Positions 56,856 to 64,000 of a DNA stretch of 64,000 nucleotides are shown here, piece by piece. How positions within the stretch are numbered: the first letter of the stretch is position 1; each line of letters opens with the position of its first letter. Made by a program: the position numbers and the translations under genes. The stretch comes from Romanomermis culicivorax (Eukaryota; Nematoda; Enoplea; Mermithida; Mermithidae), in assembly GCA_963922205.1 (NCBI GenBank), contig CAWUHX010000402.1, positions 124,001 to 188,000 on the forward strand. Direction: 5' to 3'. The notes beneath the pieces are model-generated. The model saw only the letters and a program-made list of their open reading frames with translations. It had not been told where the DNA came from and did not search any database.

Positions 56856-57856
56856 AGTGTAGAAGAGTCGAACGAGGAAGATCAAATTTCGCTATTTTTG
56901 CGGCCTTTTTAGTGTAAAAAATTTTCATATTATCTAGAAACACTTTTTCGAGTTGAATAATTTCCTCTCCCAATATCATGTGTTACAAATTTTGAAGAAA
57001 CGCGCATATGTACGGACATTTCTTATAGTCATGTTTTTGTAAATTATTCAGTTACTTTCACGTTATTTTTCTTCACTTTTTCTCCATCGAGTTGTGATAA
57101 AATATTTTCGAACAATCGATTTTTCTTTTCTTATTTCGTCGCTGTTCTTACATTAATCGCTAAAACTAGTTTATATACGGAAAGTATTAGTTTATTTACG
57201 GTTTTAAAATAAAATTTTATCAAAATCCGGTTTTATTTAGTTTTTTTCCGCAGTGTGATCTCACGAAGTTCTTCAGTAAGTGCGAAATTTAAAGAGTTGT
57301 GCTGATTGATCAAACGTAAACCATCATTACATACGGGGGAGCCTCTCGCCCACACCAATCCATCTCCCCCGAATAGTTTGAATGTTGAAAAATATATCTG
57401 AAGACAAAATTTTCAACTCATAGGACCCTCTCCCCTATGAGGCCGAATACTCTCCCACCCAACCCAGTCGATTGATGACAGTGCCCCACTTCCGTCCTGG
57501 AATTTTTAATTACTGGTCAGAAATGTTTTTGAAAAAGCACTATTCAAGCGTCGAATTTTAATAGGATGTAGTTGCTTCAGTCAGTCAACATTTTCAAGTT
57601 TTTAAATGTGGAATCGGAATCCTTCGTTATTGCCTATAGTAAGAGGATCGAAGTGTCCTGAGATCAAATTATCGGCCGCTCGGTAACTCACATAAACTTT
57701 TCAAACCGTTTGGCGGCTTGCCATATGATTAGTCGTCCTGCCTCATCGACAAAACAGAAAGTAGTAAAGACTTTCCAGTTCTACCAGAATTCTCGAAAAC
57801 GGTAATTTTTTCTGTGCTTCTTAAAAACGCCAATTTTTTTCTATGCTGTATTTACA

Positions 57857-58032
57857 TATAGTCTGCTTTTTATGAATGTACAGGATTTTCTACTCAAAAA
57901 ATTGTAAGGTAGTTGGGTAGGCTCAAAAATTTACAGTCTTATGCGACATATGATTAGCAGGAAATGGTGAAAATATGAATAGTACTACATTGCTTTACAA
58001 TCCATTTTCCAAGCATTGCAAAAAAAATAGAT
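57857..58032. mobile_element. Partial TATAGTCTG-family MITE
   Basis: It starts TATAGTCTGCTTTTTATG, with interior similar to the reverse complement of 3455-3703. The right end is degraded (ATTGCAAAAAAAATAGA). Confidence 0.5.
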
Positions 58033-58080
58033 TTTACGATTCTTGAAATCGATTCTTTGGTTCCTCAACGGACGCCGCCT

Positions 58081-58331
58081 CATGAATGCACATAGAGGAA
58101 CTGGGAATTAAGTTCCGGTACCTGAGACCGCGGATTTCCCCACATGGCTTGAAAAAAACGTCAGCTACCCTACCTCCATTTGGACTTTTCCGAAGAAATA
58201 TTTCGATAAATTCCTGATATTATATATGATAATAATACTTATGGAGCTCTCTTTTTGTTTTTGGCTCACTGACCACCCTAATGTAGAGTTAAAAGATCCT
58301 GTTTCTAGAATATTCTTGCCATGCATGTCTG
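58081..58331. mobile_element. CATACATGCAC-family MITE, decayed
   Basis: It begins CATGAATGCACATAGAGGAA and ends CCATGCATGTCTG. The interior shares ACCTGAG with the 53104 copy. Flanks match at about 5 of 8 positions. Confidence 0.5.
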
Positions 58332-61098
58332 TCCCTCCTCCTAAACTTCGGCTTATTAGCTACTCCCTTGTCAGTACCAAGCGGTTCCGATTCCTGTACT
58401 AAATATTAAGAAATGTTTAATGGCGTACATGAAATTACAAATAGCATACATGAAATTACAAATATTACATGACGATAATACGGTGATGAAGTATTTTCAA
58501 TTACATCTAGGCTGAGCAATTTGTGTTGAGTTATTAATCTACACAAATCAACAGATATTTATAAATCAGTAATTAGTTTAGTTTTCAATGTCACACATAT
58601 TTTTTATTCTTATTTGAGGACCAATTAAAATTGTCGATTTCTACTCTGACTGTAGCAAATTAACTTCCACTACGGTGAACAAATGTCATGGCACTGGTTG
58701 GACTGTCAAGATTTTTTACAGTATTGAGTTTCTGGAGCTTTCTAAAAATTTCTTAATTTGAGTTAAAAGTTTCCCGCAAACTCAATCTTTCTGCAACTGG
58801 CATTTCTCATCCTAGCTAATGACCTTTTTGCAGCTTGCCGTAACAACAAAATAACTTGTTCGTTACTCTAATCTGTTGAAACGCTTCCTACTGGCGCCGG
58901 GGACATCACTAACCATTATCCTGTCAAATTTAGCCGTAATTTCGGAAAAAATATAAAATCATTAACATTTTCAGTGATCAGCTGCTTAGAATTCAGTATG
59001 TACAAGTTTTGTAAAAAAATTGACCAATTTCGTATAAATAAGAAAGGAAATAATTACATTCTTCTCCAGTGTCTCTACCAAATTATTCATGGAAATTTGA
59101 CGTGAAAAAAGTGATTTAAAAAATGAAACGTTTTTGAACCAACAAAAATACATATTCAAATTGGTTTGGTTTCTTGAAAACATTCTACCACTGAATTTTT
59201 GCTACGCGAAGTCCAACTTTAAGTAATTTTTTCTGTCATTCCCTGATTAGGAAGAACTTAATTCTTTCATATCTTCGCACTAATTGACTACAAATCTGCT
59301 CGAAGTTGTAAAGCTGAGGTGTTTTCCTTAGTTTAAGTGAGAGAAAATTTATTTTAAATTTGATTAACTAAAGTTCAGAATGAATATGTTGACGTAGTAT
59401 TGTATCAATGATAGAAGTGCATTAATGACTATGCATTGGATATCCTCGAAAATCTGTAGTCAAGTCATGGCCACTGACTTTGCTTTAAACGCTGTGAATT
59501 TTGTGTTTTTATTTCCCGAAACTTTGGAAAATCCATGTTTTTGTGTATACCAATCACAAAATCAGAAAGAAGAGAATGTTGGTACTGCTTAGAACCGGTG
59601 CTTTTCGCTGAAAATATGGATTCCGGTTCCTGAATTTCAATCGGTTAACATTGATTCCGGTTGCACCTCTACTCGCGAGTGTTAAACATTATTTTCTAGT
59701 CCGACAAGCTGCCTAGAACTTTGACTGCAAAGCTGTTTTACCTTTGAGATTCCCCGTGCAAATGCTGATGTGTTGCAGATCCGGCTTTTTCAGTTCGAGT
59801 GGATCGGAAATCTGAATTCCTCGATCAAATTCTTTGGTTTCAGATCCCTTGATGCCTCACAATATCTATTTAAACAGATCAGGTAAAATTCTCTGGAAAG
59901 CAACCAGTATTGGTCAGTACTAGTTGAATTTTCTGGGATTCAAGTCGTCCTGGATTCCGTCTGCTATGCTGAGTTGAAGATTATGCGATGTAGAAACTTC
60001 CTAATTATAATTAGATATCAAGAAGATTGGCTTTTTTGGTGGTCAGAGTTTCATAAGCGATGTATGGCCCTACAATCTTTCGTTAGTACAACCGTCGTTT
60101 TCTTGACTTCATATTTTTAGAAATGGACAAGGGAAAGCCAAAAGTCGCTTAGAAATCAATTTTTTTATAACAGCAGCAGAAATCACATGGATTTTGAGCA
60201 ATAAACAAGCAATCATATAATTTGAATTAAAAACTGAAGCTATCAACCGAAGATTTGGATTCTCCAACTAGCAAGCCATAGCGCCATTAGCTAATTACTT
60301 TCACAATGCTCCTCTGGTCAGCTTGGCTATGGAAACTTTAGACCACTCCTTAAAGTATACAGTAAATCAACTTAATTAAGGTTAATGTTTTTCAGACCTC
60401 GGGAGTGTTAGCAGTAGTACACCCCAATAGCCTCCTATGTTGCTGTGTGTTTCCAATCTTCCTCCAGGGGGCAATATTACTCACAGGAGTAACCCAGTCA
60501 GTGTCGGCTATTTCAGTGTCTTGTAATATATCTTGATTATCGTACATGAAAAAGATGAACGAACTTCTGATTTTAGTTTTCTCCTAATCTTGCTGATGAC
60601 TTTAGAGATATGTACCGGCTGGTGGATCCTCTGACAGGAAACGTACATAGGCAGAGGTTCAAGTCCTGACCTACAGAGCTCATAAATGCTGCAAGATCTC
60701 CCTGTTATAAATCCTAAATCAAAATTTGATATGTTTAGTTGAAACAGTTTCACTAACTATAGAGTGCACCCATGAGAGAAATACTTCCTCTTGAGGTTGC
60801 TAACGATTTAAAGCTTAATCAAAATAAGTTACATTTGAGCAATATTATAACATTTTCCTTCACTTCTGATACATCAGATCATAAAAATCTATCTGAGTCA
60901 TTCACTTAGCCGTGAATTCTGTAGGAAAAATGCGTAATCCCCCTAATTTGATCGCGTAATCTATCCTAAGTGTACCTGTATGCTAACGGTATGCTTTGCC
61001 CATCTACATGCAAAAGGATTGCACAGACAAGCAAACGGAACAACAAACTTGATCACCATACTATATTTTAGTTCTTTTTTCTCCTTGAGGCAAAAATA

Positions 61099-61513
61099 AT
61101 GGAATTCCTTCGATGCCAATATGTTATCGTTCGTAAGAAACGCTCCTGCAAAATGTTGGTCAAAAACGGAGAAAAATTTTGCGCCGAGCACATAATTTAC
61201 GACCAAGAAAATCAAGACGGCCATTCGCCCTCAGAACGACGAATCCCCTGCCCTTTAGACGCCAAGCACACCGTAGCCGCAGGGAATTTGAAAAAGCATT
61301 TGAAGGCGTGCAATTCGCGGCTAAGAATTTGCGACGATAATCCGTGGATCGTAGAAAATTTTAACGTCGATGATACAAAAGAATTCGATTATTCGAATTT
61401 TTTCCACAATTTACAGACGATTGACATGGATAATTTGTTGAATTTGTTTGGCAGAATTGATCGGGTTTGGTCGACAATCTTTGATAGCGTATCAAACACA
61501 TGTTTGATTCGTG
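61099..61513 (+). CDS. TRMT13: TRMT13 exon 1 (two zinc fingers)
   Basis: It encodes 138 residues plus the first base of a Gly codon; the donor is GTAAGC. After the fingers comes an acidic linker (DDTKEFDYSNFF) with no further motif. Confidence 0.93.
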
Positions 61514-64000
61514 GTAAGCAAGATTTTTGTTGCATAGAATTTGAGAGTAGTTTTAGAATGGGCGAACTGGGATTTATCGTTAAAAAAAGTTTTATTTTTT
61601 TGGTTCGTGAGATTTTTTGTTGACACAATAGGTATAGGATGGATGTATAAATGAGTTAGAATTTCTGAAAAACTCACAGTAAAGTAATTTGATATAAAAC
61701 TCGAAACCGAAAAATTGAAGCAGGCATAGTAAATTTCTGAACTTCAAATAAATGGTTTTAGGGCAAGCCCGAATAACTTATTCTTAAAATTTTCGAATGG
61801 TTTCGAGATGTCCGAGACTATAATTCTGTCCAGTTACTTCTAACGTTCGTAACTTCTAATAACACCAAAAGTCCCATTACTTATAACTAATGCAATCGAA
61901 CATAAAAAATCCCGTTACTTCTAACATACAAAACATTCTAATTTTGAGCTACTGAAAAAGGTCAATCAGTAGGCCAATGATTTTGTTTCCAGTTTTTCAT
62001 TATAGATCACTTTTAATATGTTATCTGGGAATTTATTGCTTCTTTGTGATCATCATCTCAAGTCTCGGACTATCTATTCGTTTCTTACAAATTAATTGTG
62101 TTTTACTCTGATTTCTTAAAACTTTTCATATTGCTTTCTTGTTTTCTTTTAGTTTTTTTTATAATTTTGTTCGTTCCGTTCTACTTACTTCTTACTTCAT
62201 TTCTTCTTTTGTTTTTTTGAATTCTATTTTTCTTTAGTTTGCTTCCCTTATGCTGTTTTATATAGTATACTTATAGTTTCTTTCTTTGTCCTTTTGTTCA
62301 TGTCATTTTACTTGCTTTTTACCTCATTTATTTGACTGTTTCTCGGATTTTATTTTTCTTCTGTGTTATTTTGTGCATTTTTGATTTTCTCTCTCGTCCT
62401 TAATTGCTTTTCTAGCTTTAGACTTGACTAACTTGATTCACCGAAATCATCTATATTAGAATGCTCATAAGCAAAAACGAATAAAAAATCGTTAATTTAT
62501 TCTGAAAATTTCCCTATGTCAAGAGTTTGCCAGTTTGTATGCTTTGTAGTGTCGGGAGCTATCTGTGAACATACCTGTAAGAGGTCCGACCAGTTGGGGG
62601 GGGGGGGGTAAACCGAAAGTTTTGGGGTGGGAGTCCCGAAATTTCCAAGATTTTTGGGAGGGAGGTCGAAAAAATTTCGAAAATTTTCCCAAGAAAGGCC
62701 AAAAAAGCCACCTTTTTCCTAATTTTTTCCACTCTCTCCTAGTTGGGAATAGGGTTCGACCAAGTTGGGGATGGAGGTCCCCCTCATCACTCCAACTACA
62801 GGTATGTCTGTGAGATAACAAGATAGATTTTTCAAGTTTTTGCTCTGTCGCATTACATAGATAAGAATACAGGAGGCACTTGTTTATATCGCATTAGAAG
62901 TAACGGAACGTTAGAATGGGTCTGTTGTGATTCATCCACCGTGTAAATTCAGCCTCCAAGGTTTTATATGAAGTTTCGATCCAGAAACGGAAGCATTTCA
63001 GGCACTGTCGCATTGCAGCCACTTTTTTATCCTAGGAATGATTGATTTTCTGTTTTTACTAAATTACCCACATATTTTCTCAAAATTTGGCATGCATAAT
63101 TGGAAATTTCGAAGAATAAAACCGTCATGCAGAATACGCTGCCCTTCAGAAAGATAAATTTTGAAACAGATGCTTGCAATGGGCTTCGACTTGTCCACCT
63201 GATAATAGTGCTTCTTGTCTAACTTGTAAGTTTGCTCAAAAATAAACATGAATAGAACTTACCCTGAACTCGATTCGTAAAATTAAAAACTAATATAAAG
63301 AACTAAAAGTACGAACATATTATTAAAAATTATTGTGAGTACGATCTTTGAAAATTACAGATTAATTGTAAAGACGAATGCGATTGTAGAGCTTTTCACT
63401 AGTTTTGTGATATTCCATGATCCTTAACTTAGCCAGAATTATTTGATTAAACTAAAATTCAACTATTACTAACTAAAATTACACTTAACTTACAAAATTA
63501 CACTTAAATTAAACTAAAAAATTCAACTTTTTCCCCATTTCTTCTTGAACTAAAATATACAAACTATATGCTCATATTTTTAGGCCACGTTAACGAACTA
63601 GAGTTGGCGACCGCCGGTAAAGTAGCTCGAAAACATTTGATCCAACAGTACGCTATCGCCGATTTATTGAAAAAATTCCATTTTGTTTGGCCGAATACGT
63701 GCTTCGTGGAATATGGAGCTGGAAAAGCGAAATTATCGTACGAATTGGGCAAACTGTTCAACGAAAAATGTCGTTTTTTGTTGATCGAAAAGTGCGGTTT
63801 ACGGGGAAAAGCGGAAAATAAAATCAAGATAGATAACACTGATTGCTCGAATTGCGATTTCACCAGAATTAGGTGCGCTATAGAACACTTAGATTTGAGA
63901 AAACATCCGATTTTTAAATCCCCGGACCAACCGAATTTCGTGCCGATTTGCAAACATTTATGCGGCTCGGCGTTCGATTTTACTATAAATTCTATAATCA
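61099..64000 (+). CDS. TRMT13: TRMT13-type tRNA 2'-O-methyltransferase, 5' part (runs off the window)
   Basis: Exons are 61099-61513 and 63584 to beyond 64000, joined in phase 1; about 277 residues are visible of a family near 480. The Trm13 family methylates the 2'-O of residue 4 in some tRNAs. The N-terminal CCCH finger uses Cys6, Cys17, Cys28 and His31. A CHHC U11-48K-type finger follows (Cys51, His57, His67, Cys71 in RIPCPLDAKHTV). The methyltransferase domain begins in exon 2 with the SAM-binding FVEYGAGKAKLS (about 179-190) and reaches the KHLCGS motif just before the edge. ATG 61099 is chosen because it opens the frame five residues before the first finger Cys, as in relatives. Intron 1 (about 2.1 kb) carries a MITE and a T-rich tract. 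No frame break is seen. Confidence 0.94.
62050..62420 (+). repeat. Pyrimidine-rich tract in TRMT13 intron 1
   Basis: T/C-rich on the plus strand, which is the sense strand of this gene. It is the mirror of the purine-rich tracts in the minus-strand acetylcholinesterase gene. Confidence 0.75.
62570..62806. mobile_element. hAT-like MITE, CATACCTGTA family, in TRMT13 intron 1
   Basis: The ends are CATACCTGTA and TACAGGTATG. Flanks TCTGTGAA (62562-62569) and TCTGTGAG (62807-62814) match in 7 of 8. A G run follows the left end. Confidence 0.87.
63584..64000 (+). CDS. TRMT13: TRMT13 exon 2 (start of methyltransferase domain, partial)
   Basis: It opens after ATTTTTAG and stays open to the window end. 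It holds the glycine-rich SAM motif and PICKHLCGSAFD. Confidence 0.93.

Larger units (their letters stand above)
56856..61098. other. Intergenic region between the membrane protein and TRMT13
   Basis: AATAAA at 57208-57213 is a candidate poly(A) signal for the upstream gene. Otherwise it holds a partial TATAGTCTG-family MITE (57857-58032), an old CATACATGCAC-family MITE (58081-58331) and AT-rich DNA with no supported gene. Confidence 0.5.

Noticed and set aside
60650..60700. GGTTCAAGTCC motif suggestive of a tRNA T-arm
   Set aside because: No matching acceptor stem, D-arm or anticodon arm could be folded around it.

Overview
The window is nuclear DNA of an animal. The genes are split by GT-AG introns, the DNA is AT-rich, and dispersed repeats fill most of the non-coding sequence. 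The gene set points to a metazoan: an acetylcholinesterase with a tryptophan-rich tail, a peripherin-type tetraspanin, a TRMT13-type tRNA methyltransferase and a NADAR-domain protein. I cannot fix the phylum. The tailed (T-type) esterase argues against insects, whose enzyme is normally GPI-anchored.

Layout. 1-11.4 kb: repeats only. These are a 3.2-kb composite element carrying a ~97-bp minisatellite, a T-rich dispersed repeat, and a ~4.6-kb inverted-repeat structure (5277-9910). 11.47-18.05 kb (+): a four-exon NADAR-domain gene. 18.1-21.7 kb: convergent intergenic DNA. 31.92-21.72 kb (-): a six-exon acetylcholinesterase gene of 648 codons with an intact catalytic triad and a C-terminal tryptophan (T) tail. 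31.9-36.1 kb: divergent intergenic DNA with another composite repeat. 36.08-46.13 kb (+): a five-exon peripherin/ROM1-like tetraspanin with an acidic cytoplasmic tail; its 6.5-kb first intron is full of nested elements. 46.2-53.5 kb: a transposon graveyard with several hAT-like elements whose 8-bp target duplications can be read directly. 56.41-56.86 kb (+): the last two exons of an unrecognised membrane protein. 61.10 kb to the window edge (+): TRMT13, cut at position 64000.

The genes are unrelated in function and each probably has its own promoter; nothing suggests an operon. The exon models were built by hand from reading frame, splice sites and family similarity, and all the phases agree.

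The main novelty is in the mobile DNA. Two small hAT-like families have termini CATACCTGTA and CATACATGCAC; the first has long G and C homopolymers just inside its ends. Other items are a nested 918-bp hAT-like element, a hAT remnant with a transposase C-terminal motif, a Harbinger-like element built from GGAAC repeats plus a perfect hairpin, and a composite minisatellite repeat in four copies. I found no RNA genes and no CRISPR array.
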